The translations under genes and the position numbers were made by a program. 64,000 nt of DNA from Fomitopsis serialis (taxonomy: Eukaryota; Basidiomycota; Agaricomycetes; Polyporales; Fomitopsidaceae), in assembly GCF_022376445.1 (NCBI RefSeq), contig NW_025955027.1:1-64000 (forward strand). Reading direction: 5' to 3'. Positions 34,436 to 46,781 of the stretch are shown here, piece after piece. The first letter of the stretch is position 1. Each line of letters begins with the position of its first letter. The notes beneath the pieces were generated by a model. The model ran no database searches. It was given only the letters and a program-made list of their open reading frames with translations, and was not told the DNA's origin.

Positions 34436-37400
34436 ATGTCGGACCCTAATGCATGGCATGCCGCTCCTAGTCGGGCACGAGGCGGTGGTCGAGTGCGAGG
34501 TTACGACCGAGGCGGCTCCCAGCGTGGAAGAGGCCGCGGACAGGTATCCAGCGATCAGTCGGGAGTACCACCTCCCGCCTCTCCAGCATTGTCTGAGAGT
34601 GGTGGGCAGCAAGCGGGGAGTGCAAGCGCGAGCGGGGTTGGTGGGAGGGGCTGGCGGGCGTCGCCGCGTGGAGGTCCTCCTAACACAGTACCAAGGGGGT
34701 CTCCTGGCGAGAGGGGTGGGTACATCCCTCGAGGCGATCAGCAAGGTAGGGGCTACCCGCGAGGGCGTGCCTCGGACATGCCTGGAAGGGGCCTGGCGCC
34801 CCCATCCACGCGTGCTCGAGGCCAGTTCGATAGTGGTCGTGGTCCCGGGCCCATGCGCGGGCGTGGGCGCGGTGCTCCTCAGGTCTTCGCTGCTGATGTC
34901 CCAGCCGTCGAGGATGAGCGGCTTGCTTCTCACGACACGCTCCTCGAGGGCTTCGCTGCCGTCGAGAGTGGGCCGGAGTTCCCGCTCCCGCCTGCGTCTG
35001 GGACCAAAGGCATCAACATCACGCTTCGGACCAACCTGCTACCTACGAACTTCGACGCAAAGACATACTTCGACTACGAACTCAAGTTTCAACCCACAAA
35101 GGCCGTCACCGCCGATCGCAAGGCAAAGGTACTCGCGCTCGTTGAGGCACACGCTGATTTCGCCAACTATAACGGCCGCGTTGCCCACGATGGTAGTCAG
35201 CGCTTGCTCTCCGTTGCAAGACTACCAGATCCGTTCACAATCAATGTCGAGCTCGGAGGGGAAGGCAATCGGGAACCCCAGATAATCTCCGTTGAGTTTG
35301 TACTTAAACACGAGCTAGACATGGGCATGTTGCGTAGGTGAGTGTGTCAACTGGATTGGTCATGCTACTAGCACTAACGCAATCAGATATGCGGATGGCG
35401 ACCTAGAGTGCAGGGACATCGACATACAATTATATGTTTCCGCTCTCCAGCTCGTCACTCAACAGCACGCCCGTAAAAATGGAACTCGAATCGGCAGAGA
35501 CACCCAGACCCGTTTCTTCTTCCGGTCCTTGACCGAACAATCGCCTATCATGTTGGGCGGAGGGCTCGAGGCCTGGAGAGGCTTCTTCATGTCCATCCGC
35601 CCGACATACGAGCAGATGATGACCAACATCAATCCCGGCATAGCGCCGTTTTACATCCCCAGAAACTTGGCCGAGGCGATGTTCGCCTCCATGCAGCAGA
35701 ACAGAGGACTTGTTGCCCCCGACTTCGGGCGCAAGCTGAAGGTGATCACCACGTATCAGGGATACGAGAAGACGTGGACCATTCAGAAGGTCTTGGACAC
35801 TACGGCTCAGATGACGACATTCTACCATAGAGGAATGGGCAAGACAGTTTCTGTCGCGGAGCATTTCGCGAGTGGTACGTGTCATGCTTGTCTTCCAAAT
35901 GGTTGCTGACCTATAGATTCCCTACCCGACACAGCTTTTCCGAATATTCCGCTTCAGCACACCAACGATCTCCCACTGGTCTGTGTCCAGGAGAAGCCGT
36001 CGGCGATACATATACCCGCGGAACTGTGCGCGATCCCTCCAGGTCAACCGTATTTCGGGCAGCTGAACGGCGACGCGACGACGGTCATACTGAACCACGC
36101 TACCAACTTCCCGCATGTCAACGCGGAAATGATAATGAACGAGGGGTTCCAGTACCTTGGCCTCGGGGAAGACACTAACACCCCGGCCATGGACGCGTTC
36201 GGCGTACATGTCGAGCGCAAGATGTCGGTCGTCCCCGGCCGCATCCTCCCCCGCCTACGCCACAGTACAAGTCCGGGAGCGCCCCTAGTTTCCAACCCGG
36301 GACGTGGAACTTTGCGCGAATGCAATTCCAAGTCGGAGGTAGAGTGCCGAACTGGGCCGTCCTCCTGTTGTTACAAGGGAAGGGCACGTTCACGGGAGCG
36401 AGTGACGCCAGCTTGAGGCCCTTCCTCGACGCGTTCGTGAGTCTGTGCAAGAAGAGCGGGATCGGCTTCACTGCGACGAGCCCACCCATCCTCGAAGCGC
36501 GTTTGCCGTTCAGCGATGATCGCCACAGAACAGAAGCGATCAAGACCATACGGACGACACTCGAGACTCACGTCAAGACCGCGAGGCCGCCCCCGAAGTT
36601 CATCCTCGTACTCCTCGCAGACGAGGACAGCAGGGTCTACTGCGGGCTGAAGCGCATATGCGACATGGAGCTCGGCGTGCACACTGTCGGCATGCAGCCC
36701 TCGAAGGCGATGAACCCCAAGGGCCAGGGTGCATACTTCGGCAACGTCGCGCTCAAGCTGAATATGAAGCTCGGCGGCGTGAACCACGTCTTGGACGCTG
36801 TGTCCACGAGGTGGCTGAAGGATACGATGCTGAAGGACACGATGCTGATCGGCCTCGATGTGACCCATGCGAGCATGAGCAGCAAGGCGGGGTCGCCGTC
36901 GTTGGCGGCTATCGTTGCGAGCATAGACAACAATTTCAGTAACTACCCGGCGGAGCTGCGCATGCAGAGGCCTGCGGAGAACAAAGAGTCGAAGGAGGTA
37001 TGGCATTGCGCTGTAGTACATCGCGTCACACAAGCTAACGGCACACCCAGGTCGTCGCGGATCTGACGGACATGGTGACTGGAAGACTGCAGCTCTACAA
37101 GCAAAAGAACAAAGGGAAACTCCCGGCGAAGATCATCGTGTACCGAGACGGTCTGGGCGACGTACGTCCTCTATGAATGGCTCGACGTAACGACCTGACG
37201 CGGCACATTTTTCAGAGCCAATATCGCCAAACGATCTTGGATAGGGAACTCCCCTCCATCAAGGCCGCTTTCGGTGCTGTGACAACGCCAGGCTCGCCGG
37301 CCTATGCGCCGACACTGACGATCGTTGTGTGCGTCAAGCGCCACAACACGCGTTTCTATCCTACGGAGACAGAGCACATGTCGCCCAACGGGAACACGCT

Positions 37401-37894
37401 TCCCGGGACCATCGTTGACAAGGGTGTCGGAAACCCGTTCTTGTTCGAGTTCTATCTTCAGGTAAGCCGCCTCAGTAGGCTCACTGTTTACTTCTGATCG
37501 CCAGCTGACGACTCATCATGATCAGGCACACGTTGGCTTGCAGGGCACAGTAAAGCCCACCCGCTACGTCGTCATCTACGACGAGATCGGCTTCACTTCG
37601 AATGATCTCCAGCAGGGCACGCACATGCTGTGCTACCTCTTCCCTCGCGCCACGAAGGCGGTCAGCCTCGTCCCTCCTGCGTACCTCGCTGACCTGGCGT
37701 GCGAAAGGGCAAGGGCCTGGCTGGACACGATCATGAACACGGGAGATCAGCTGGCCGACGTCAGCAGCGGCCAGGGAAAGGGCAAGAGGATGCGCGCGAC
37801 TGAGGAGGAGAAAGCGCAGGTCCTGGACGAGGCGATGAAGATGTGGGGCGGCGGTGTGCACCCCAACCTCGGAGATAGTATGTTCTATATCTGA
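34436..37894 (+). CDS. Argonaute protein (RNA silencing)
   Basis: Argonaute binds small RNAs and directs silencing of matching transcripts. From ATG at 34436 there is an Arg-Gly-rich disordered N-terminus, then the N domain (GTKGINITLRTNLLP), linker 1 with ECRDIDIQLY and GGGLEAWRGFFMS, PAZ (35600-36050), the MID region (36320-36700) and PIWI. The PIWI catalytic set reads D (LIGLDVTHAS), E (SKE/VVADL, split by an intron), D (YRDGLGDSQ) and D (AYLADLAC, where human AGO2 has His807), i.e. DEDD. The C-terminus ends GDSMFYI, like the MFYA/MYFA of the family. At least five introns are clear (for example 35339-35386 and 36998-37050). One base appears missing in the C run 36248-36252; restoring frame there gives continuous family similarity. 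It lies only 1.5 kb from the 8.8-kb transposon but outside it. Confidence 0.93.
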
Positions 37895-38335
37895 GATCTG
37901 CCAGTGAGGCCTGAGGCCTGAGGGCGCAGCTGTGACGCTGGAGGAAGCTGCAGTGAAAGAGAGCGAGTGAAGTTACGGTCGGCTTGCTACGTGAGTCCCA
38001 ATGTCAATGTCGTGGTACTTCTTGTTGATGCCACTGCCAGTCAAAAGGAAAGAGCGGATTGCGCGTATTCTTGTGTATGGTTACTATCTTTTCGTCCACG
38101 CTCCCTGTGTGCTGTGTACTACGTACTCATGTACAATGTGTTACGGTAGACTGTAGTAGTATCTACATACAGATTGTAAATACAGATTGGTATAGGTCTA
38201 GACTGCATATAAGGCCCCAGCTTGAAGCTGGCGCTTATTGACATGCAGTATATATGGAGTCGGCCGTCCCTCAAACGCTGCACGCGCTGTATCTCTAGTA
38301 TCTCCTCGCCCTATACATCGACAACGCTAAGTTCT

Positions 38336-39643
38336 ATGTCTACCACAAAGACCAGGAAGCGCAAACAACCTCCGCGTCCTCGCGGCCGCGACCGCTGGGC
38401 CGTCGCAGAGGAACACGACGTGCCCAGCGCACCGGATCCCGCACTGTTCGTCCAGGCGCACGAAGCGGATGTCGTCCGCGGGCCTCGAGCCCACGCAGCG
38501 GCTGACTCTCTGGAAGTGTCTTACTACGAGGACGCCGGGAAACGCAAGGCTCGTATCGGGGAAGGGCTCATCAAGTGGCAGGGCGCTGCCGGTGGACGTG
38601 TGGAGGTTGAGGACGATGGAGAGGAGCTGGTCTCGCTCGGCCAAGCTTCCACCACAGAGCGGCGAGATGAAGAGGACGCGGAGGGTCTGTGGATGGACAG
38701 GTAGGCCTTTCCCAGCACTGGCCTGCTACGCCCCTCCGTAGGGCACCGACGGGGCGTTGGCTATGATCGCGACTCAGGACTCTGGTGAATTCAAACATTC
38801 GGGAACGGCTCGTTTCGATCTCTTCACTTCGCAGAAGTACTAACATACAGTGCAGGTACGATGCACGACTGCTCCTGGACGCTCTACCATCCACCTCGCA
38901 TAATATACCCTCAGACGTGCCCAGCTCCCCCGGCGGGTGGTCCGACCTACCATCCGACGCAGAAGACACATTCTTTTTCTCATCAGACGAGGTCGAGGAC
39001 TACCGGAGAGACAAACGACGCCGTCTCATTGATCAAGGCAGAGAGGACCGACTACGAGCGCTGCGCTCTGAGGCGGAGGCGGAGGCAGACGAGCAGCCTG
39101 CCGAAGAGCAATGGGGCGGGAGTGACGAAGAGGTCTGTAACTCCGCGACCTTTACATGTTTACAAAGTATTGACCTCAGTAATCTCATAGCCCGACGAGA
39201 CTGAGAGGGACCTCATGCGCCGCACGGCGTCCCACATCCTCAGCTCGCCGAACCCTGCACAACTCGAGATGCGCATCCTGGCGAATCACGGCGCAGACCG
39301 CCGTTTCGCATTCCTCAAGGGCCGCTGGTCCCGCGCGTGGCGGCTTGCCAAGACTCACGCCAGGATGGACAAGGAACAGCAGGAGCAAAAGGCGCCACCC
39401 AAATCTAGCCTTGGGGGGCTAGCGGGCTACGGTGGCTCGGACAGCGAAGCTGACAGTGACTCAGATCGGTCAGGAGATGATGTGGAGAAGACGATGAGAA
39501 AGTCGCAGACGGACGAGAAGCCGCCGACGATGGGTTCTGCGGATGTCCAAGACGACGAAGCGAAAGCCGCCAGACGAGTGCGAGCGAGAGAGTGGGCGGA
39601 GAAGCGGCGGCTGAAGCAGACCGCCTCTGAGGGCGGGTCGTAG
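38336..39643 (+). CDS. Conserved hypothetical protein, disordered
   Basis: Not assigned to a named family. It starts MSTTKTRKRKQPPRPRGRDR and has three exons, with introns at about 38702-38854 and 39133-39190. Most of the protein is charged and low in complexity. The only block that looks conserved is in exon 3, LMRRTASHILSSPNPAQLEM followed by RILANHGADRRFAFLKGRW (about 39212-39330), then Ser/Asp-rich acidic and Lys/Arg-rich tails. The basic N-terminus suggests a nuclear protein. Confidence 0.7.
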
Positions 39644-39795
39644 GTACTTTCGCAGTCCGTGTCCATAGGCCTGTGCGAGATAACAATATATAATCATTCC
39701 CCCCTACATAACTTACTTTCCCTCGTGGGTGGTCTTTTCAAGAAGGTTCACGTCTCTGAGACAGAACACACCTGTGCCCTCGAAGGCGGAGTGCA

Positions 39796-41584
39796 TCAAA
39801 GCTCCTTCTTGCTCGCACTCGCCGCGGCGCTCTTGAAGCCCTCCAATGCGCGCAACCGCTCCGTGAGGGTCGGGTGCGAGTGGTGATACGCCGAGTACCT
39901 GCAGCGCGTCAGCATTTTCAGAGACAACACCGCGAGGTACTCACAGCCAGTCAACCCAGACGGTAGAGAGGTTCTTCACGTGGAGGGTGGTGAGCGCGCG
40001 GCCGAGGCGGTCGCCCATGTCGGCCATCTCCTCCGCCTTGAGCATGCTCTGGAGCTCGCACGCGAACCGGTCCGCCTCGTACTCGAACTTGCGGCTCACC
40101 GCGTTCAGCGCGATGCCCGCGATTGACTCGAGCGGCGAGATGATCATCTGCACGGCGTCAGCTCGCCCACTAAGAGAGCGGATGAGGGACGACGCACCTG
40201 GAAGAGGAGGAACGCGACGATGGTGGGCGGGCGCGCGGCGACCTGCGCGGGGAAGTCGAACGCGCGGAGCACGGGCGGCGCGTGCAGGAAGGCGGGGAAG
40301 AGCGCGAGGATGGAGAAGAGGTGCAGCTGCGAGACGAGCATCATCTTCGTCGGGTGGAGGTAGTACCAGTGCCCGAGCTCATGCGCTATCCGCCGAGATG
40401 TCAGTATGTCGTACTCGGGGAAAAGGTGCGCGAGGGGACGCACCGAGAACGGCCTCGACCTCGCCAGCCTTGCTCTGCTGGATGAGCGTGTCGAAGACGA
40501 CGATGTGCTTACTCTGGGTTGATTCTAATGAGTTCCAAACCACACATGAGGTAACGCAGGACGGTACGCACCCACGGGAGACCGTAAAAGTACGCGTTGC
40601 TGTGCGAGCTGCGCTTCGAGCCGTCGATCTCGTACAGGTGCGTGAGCGGGAACTTAAGGCGCGCCGCGAGCGCCTCGATGCGTGTACGGAGCTCGCCGTC
40701 CGCGAGGGGCGAGAGCTTGTTGAACAGGGGCTGGATGAGCGTCGGGTAGATGACCACCATCGTCAGCTGGAACGCGATCCTGTCGGCCCGAGTTAGCACC
40801 CATCCGTCTGTCGAAAGACTCCTGGGCAACTGGGAACAGAAAGACGCACATGAAGGCCATGAGCCACGGCACGAAGCGGTCGCCGGCCCACTTGAAGATC
40901 CAGAGGAAGGCGGAGAGAAAGGGTGGCGCGAGGGCGAGGCCGACGGCCCAGCCCTTGAGCATGTCGGCGACGAAGAGCGCGGGTGTCGTCTTGTTGAAGC
41001 CGTGTTTCTCCTCGAGGACGAACGTCTGGTAGACCGAGAACGGCAGGCTGGGCAGCGAGGACACGAAGAACAGGACGATAGCGAAGACGTTGGATTGGAT
41101 GATCTAGTAGTGAATGAGTGAGTTGACCGGTGTCGTGAGCTCTGCTCAAAGTCCTCGACTTACCTCGTACTCAGGCCCATAGCCGAACCTCGCGGTCAGA
41201 CTCCCTGCTACGCCCCATGCCCATGCATATATGCCATAATGAAGCATGAAGGAGTCCACCGCTTGCTTGTACAAGCCTGTGACGAGCGAGAACTTGGCCT
41301 TGTCCTTGCCATACGCCTGCGATTTTGTGTACACTTCGCCGGTGAAGTGTTCTGCGAGCGCTGGTGGGGGTGTAGGCTTAGAGTACAGAGGATATTGCCG
41401 AAGTCTGGAGCACCTCTCAGGTCAAACCGCAATCTGAAAGGCGAAAGGCGTACATGAGGTAGGACTCGAACAAGCAGACGGCCCACGAGAACGCTTGCAC
41501 ATAGGTCTTCCAGTCTATCGAGTCGACGGCGACGAATGCCAGACGACGCTCGATTGCACCGAGTTGCGTGTGTAGGATGTCCAT
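39796..41584 (-). CDS. CAAX prenyl protease Ste24
   Basis: Membrane zinc metalloprotease (M48 family) of the endoplasmic reticulum that cleaves the -AAX tail of prenylated proteins such as mating a-factor. From ATG at 41584 (MDILHTQLGAIERRL) the protein has several membrane segments (for example SFMLHYGIYAWAWGVAGSL, MLKGWAVGLALAPPFLSAFL, IAFQLTMVVIYP). It carries QTFVLEEKHGFNKTTPALF, typical of Ste24, the zinc motif HELGHW (about 40372-40390) and the downstream ligand in FEYEADRFA. It ends SAAASASKKEL. About six introns are present. Complete and intact as far as visible. Confidence 0.93.
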
Positions 41585-42085
41585 TTCGCACGTACCCTGG
41601 AGGCGGGAGGGAGTACGTGGGGAGGAGGAGGTCGTTGTAAAACCTGAGTGGCCGAGGCAATGCAGCACCGGCGCGTTCGTCCCAGACGCGCCCGTGGTGG
41701 TACGTGTCGCGCTTCACGTGCTTCGTGTACTTATTCGCTACTAACTTACTAGAGTCTATGAGTACTACTGTGAGCTCAAGTGTCATTCTGAGTCACTTGC
41801 CCAGCAAGACAGCAGTGATACGAGAAAATAGCCGACTGATGCCTAAACACTGGATAACAACCTAGAGACCCCCAAGCAGTATGCCTACCAGGTCGCGATT
41901 TAGCTCGTCACCACCAACGCCACTAAGGCTTCATTGCAACGGAGATCCCCTGAAGCACCTGTGCTGATTGTCAATCACACTGGCACAAGCAAGAACTCAC
42001 GGGAGCTATACTTATAAGCAGCCCGAAGTTCCAATGATACAGAAAGAACAATACAATCAAGCATTACAAGGCATGACACAGTACA

Positions 42086-43466
42086 TCATTGCGATTGCTC
42101 AGCATAAACCTGTCTCGGGGTCAGATAAACCGGCGAGGTGAGATGGGATAAACACACCTTAATGGTCTTATCCGCACCGCCGGTAATCAAGCGTGTACCG
42201 GTCATGTCGAATGTTGAGCAGAACACGCCAGCCTCCGCCTCGAGCGAGCCAGGTTGCGGGATATCGTCCATGTTTTGGAATGCTGTCCCAGTGTTGTAAT
42301 CCCATAGCGTGAGGGCCCCATTGTCACCTGTGAATAACGCGCTTCAGGACAGCTCCTGGAAACAATCAGATCCATACACACCTCCAGAGAAGAACACGCC
42401 TTCCGAGTTAACAGACAATGTGTTGATAATGGCATTGTGCCCGCTGAAGTTGCACACAAACGTTCCCTCGGGACACTTCCACTTCTTGATGTTGTTGCCA
42501 CCGGCTGATGCTGACGCGAAAGAGTACTCTGTTGGGTGGATCGCCAGGGCGCGAACAGACTTCTTATGATGCGTCAACGTGACCATGGTTTTTCCCGCTG
42601 CGAGGTCCCACAGCCTGCATACATGCATCAACATCTATCACACCAGCTAGACTAGACAGACACTCACCGGACTGTCGAGTCCATGCTACCTGTGATAACC
42701 TGCGGGTCCGACTCTTGACACTTCACATCCGCTACCGTCGCGGTATGTCCGCTCAATACGTGAATCTGCGCCTTCGTCCGCATATCCCAAACCCTCGCCG
42801 ACGCGTCCCGCCCCGACGTCACGAGAACATCCAATGTCGGATGCAGCGACAGCGCATACACACCCGACAAGTGACCATGATAATGCCGGATGACCTTGTT
42901 CGCCTCCAGGTCCCAGCATTTCACCATCTTGTCCTCACCGCATGAAAACAGGTATGGATGACGTGAGGACACCGCCAGCCCGCGCACGGTCGAGATGTGG
43001 CCAGTGAGCGACAGGCGCAGCTCGCCAGAGGCGAGGTCCCAGATTTTAATGACCCGGTCGCCTGCGCCGGTCGCGAACCACTGGTTTCCGGGCTCGACGG
43101 CGACGCTGCGCACCCAGCCGAGGTGCCCTGATATGACGCGCATGAGCTTCCATGGCGGGTGGTACGTCGGTTGATCGTGCGCGTGGTTTTGTGCAGTTGA
43201 AGCGCGCGTGAAAGGTTGCTGGAGGAGGTGAATGTAGAGGGTTGTTGGACGGGTTTGTTGTCTATTGTGGCGATTATACGAGACGGGTCTGTTTCTTCTG
43301 AGGCTATGATGGGATATCAGAGGAACCTTCACGAGCTCTAAGAAGTGGACTTACGTCCTGCGGTGATGGCTTTCCGTTGCTCCTTTGGTCTTGACGGGCC
43401 GACAGCGCCTTGTTGTGCCAATAACGATGCAGGCAGCTCACGGACGTCCCGGTATTCGTCGTTCAT
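42086..43466 (-). CDS. Prp46/PRL1 WD40 splicing factor
   Basis: Spliceosomal WD40 protein, homologue of yeast Prp46 and plant/animal PRL1/PLRG1, a member of the Prp19-associated (NTC) complex. From ATG at 43466 ([20 protein letters not shown]) the N-terminus is short and charged. The seven-blade propeller begins at [20 protein letters not shown] and continues with repeats such as [54 protein letters not shown] and [10 protein letters not shown]. It closes with [11 protein letters not shown] and stops at 42086. The [16 protein letters not shown] blade is diagnostic. Introns are short. It is divergently transcribed from the TFIIS gene across about 480 bp. Confidence 0.93.
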
Positions 43467-43950
43467 CTTGACTGACAACCGTACCCGAGCGCTTTACACT
43501 CGTTCACATCTCCATCCACGGCGAAAGGCATAACGGCGCACCTTTTTGGTTCTCCTGTATGCTGTCGTCCGGACATGAAGCAAACACATCTCGCGTGCGC
43601 TTCCCGCACACTTTCAGCAACGGGTTGAGTGGAGGCAATGTCGAGGTAGACATTGTCGGAGTCGGTCAGAGAGATGCAAGAAATGGTGGACCGTAGCTGG
43701 CGCGGTCGGTGTTGAGAGCAAGTGGCTGTGGGCGCCTATGACTTGTGCGTATTTCCCGGTAAGTTAATTTGATGCTGACTAATCGCAGAGGGCGTGCTGT
43801 GTGCAGGCCCGCCCTCCGCCACCGTTACCACCATCATCCGAGTCCAGCAAAGCGTCTCGGAGGTGCCGTCAGAGTCGCAGAGAGCCCCAGAACCGGTGTA
43901 GGACGTCGAGTAGCCCGTGTACGTAGCGTAGCGAACACGTCGTCTGCGCC

Positions 43951-45659
43951 ATGTCTGCCGCAGAGCTCAAGTCGCTAGTCAAAGCCCTGCACGGCGCCTC
44001 GACCGATGAGGTGCGTCCCATAATTCAGCCCTATGGCCTCCCCGTCACTCACGTCTCGTTTGCTGACTTTGATTTTGCCTTTTCTTCGCATGCCCTTCTT
44101 CGGCACCTCGTGGCGGGTGGCGGTCCGGTCATGTAGGAAGTCGTCGGTGTCCTCAAGACGCTCAAGCAGGAGGCGAAGATCACAGAGGCCGTTCTCAGGG
44201 TGAGTCTCTCCGTCGTGCACGTTCACCGTCGACAGAGAACAATGTCCTCGTCGGGGTTCGCACATGGGATGATACGGATGCTACAAAGCCGTATCGCCAC
44301 AGAATCGTGGCGGGTGGTCTGTGCGCATGGGTGGGGCAGCACTGGAAATTTATCACAAAGTGGGACAGCGTTCGCAACTCCATTGCTGCCCCACTCATGT
44401 CGGTAACTGGCACCAGTCATTGCCATTGTCCGGTATAGTGTATCAGACTAACTCGTCATTAGGAAAGCAAAGCCGGTCTCGCTGTTGGCAAGCTTCGCTC
44501 GCATGCCTCTAAGGACGTAGCGGATCTCGCCAAAGAAATCGTTAAGAAATGGAAAACCGAGGTGGAAAAGGAGAAGCAAGCCAAAGGCGGCGACTCCAAG
44601 TCGTCTGCGAATGGCAAGCCTGTACCGCGTACGTAGGGACCCATCTCAGTTTTCACCGTGCCGACCATATCCTTTTCTCTAGCGTCACGAAAGGCGTCCA
44701 CTGCGTCCACAACAGCTTCCTCCGCCCGCTCTGCCCCTTCGCGAACACCCTCAACGCCCATGACGCCAACAGCGTCCTTCAGCGGCAAGGGTGAGGTGCG
44801 CACTGCCAAGAGCGACGGCGTCAAAATCGACGTGTCGGGCGATAAGACGCGGGTCAAGTGCGTTGAAATTATCTACGATGCCCTGCCTCCGACTCGGGTG
44901 CCCGTGCGTCCTTCAATTTGTTATCCGTCATCCCGTGTCCTTATCTCGACGCCAGCGAGTGAACTCATTCTGTCAAGGGCGAAGGCAATCGAGGCGAACG
45001 TGCTTGCAGAGTTTGGTGGCACGACCGCGACATATAAGAGCAAGCTTCGATCGTTCTTCGTCAATCTGAAGGACAGAAACAACCCGACCTTGCGCGAGAG
45101 CGTCGTCAGTGGCGATCTTCCTGTACAGCGATTTTGCAAGATGACGAGCCAGGTATGATGACCCGTTCGTAGTGAGTGTGATTGTTGCCTGATTTAAGTG
45201 CTCCAGGACATGGCTTCGGAGGAACGAAAGGCGGCGGACAGCAAGATCAAGGAGGAGAACCTGTTCAAGGCACTCGGTGCCGAGGAAGTGCAGGCCGAAA
45301 CAGATGCGTTCCAGTGTGGTCGATGCAAGCAGGTGTGTGATCTATTGACTGACGCACTGCGCCTGTTCGCTAAATTGATCCTACAGAGGAAATGTCGCTA
45401 TCGTCAAGCACAAACGCGCAGTGCTGATGAACCGATGACTGTACGCATCCTTTTACCCAACGATGTTAGCAAATACTGACAATTCTATTATACTAGACCT
45501 TTGTAACGTGCGCACTTGTTTTTGCATGCAATTCAGATCGCGACCACTAACTGTTGTCTTCCCATCAGCTGTACTGTCTGTAATAATAGGTATGAGTTCG
45601 ATCTATCATGTCGTACGTCTCTTCTGACACGTCCACACTTCAGGTGGAAGTTCTCGTAG
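43951..45659 (+). CDS. Transcription elongation factor TFIIS
   Basis: RNA polymerase II elongation factor that stimulates transcript cleavage in arrested complexes. Start MSAAELKSLVKALHGAS at 43951. The N-terminal helical domain follows (VVGVLKTLKQEAKITEAVLR, VGKLRSHASKDVADLAKEIV). A Ser/Thr/Pro linker leads to the central domain (DKTRVKCVEIIYDAL, ELILSRAKAIEANVLAEF, LKDRNNPTLRESVVSGDL). The C-terminal zinc ribbon spans three small exons: QCGRCKQ, RKCRYRQAQTRSADEPMT with the catalytic Asp-Glu, and FVTC/TVCNNRWKFS. Eight or so introns are used, including two exons shorter than 60 nt at the 3' end. All zinc ligands are present. Confidence 0.93.
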
Positions 45660-46781
45660 AAGCCGCTTACAATATCCCGAGCCTAATGCCGTCGCAATGT
45701 TACCCATGCCGATGTTTATACTGGTGTATTATTGTCCCTGCTATCCGGCGATCACGCCCATTTGTCTGCCGCTGCCGTTCCGGCGGAGAACCTTGCCTTG
45801 CTAGACTTCGTTACCGTTTTGATTAGTACTGCTTTCCCGTGTATGTATCTTGTAGGCTGTTCACAGGCATGTCAAGTATATCAGACTGGCTGCCATTCAC
45901 AAATGCCTCTCGTCGTGAGCTGCATGACATGGACAAGATGGCGCAACAGGAACGCTCCCGCTTCATCCATGTCCTTCAAAGCTTCAAACCTTTTCAGTAT
46001 CCGGTAACTTATGCGTTCCGAGCTCCTGAGACTGCGTACATATTTGCCGGATAATCACAATCATACTCTGCCTGTGCACTCAGGTTACTTCTACCTACCT
46101 CCAATATGCGCTGCTACTGTCCCTCTCAGTGTCCGTGTGATTTTCTGCAGTGAGTCCGGGGCTTCTGAACTTCGGGGCAATGAGCTTCCTTGCTCGATGC
46201 CCCGGCATGATACTTCCGCTGAGTGCTGGACTTCCTCGAGTATTGGTACCAACGTCCAGAGCATGCGCTGATAATCCTGTGATGTAAGTAGAGCGTTTTA
46301 TATAGTCGTATTTCCTCGGTAAGTAAGTACTTGTGTCAAGAGACAGAAAGACGAAGCTTATTAGTAATCAAGAAGCACGAGTACTTATGCATGTATGCAA
46401 TTGCCGATTTTGGAATGCCCCCGCACGCCGAAGTGTTGATCAGTCACTATTGATCAAGCATGCGTTGCGAGAAGTCGCTACACGGGGAGAATGCATCGAG
46501 GAGATAATCTCGGGGAAGAACGAGTAAACGACAAGTATATGTACGTAGCTGGTGGGCGGTGTGGCTGAGAACTGAGCAGAGGCGAGTAGTACGGCGATGG
46601 CGGAGGCGCCGAATGCACCTCTCACGCTGACCACCACCGCGTCGCCGACATCTCCTCCCCACCGCCTCTGTTCATCATCGCTGGCAGTCAAGAGCAAGCT
46701 GCGGGTTGGCTAGGACGACGATAGGACTGCTCCCGGCGTGATAGGAACTTTGCTGCTCGATCTACGTGTCAAACGCAGTAC

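Noticed and set aside
37660..37740. Loss of the fourth PIWI residue (His to Trp in RARAWL)
   Set aside because: On counting back from the human AGO2 C-terminus the catalytic His807 aligns with the Asp in YLADL, not with the later His of RARYH, so the set is DEDD and not lost.
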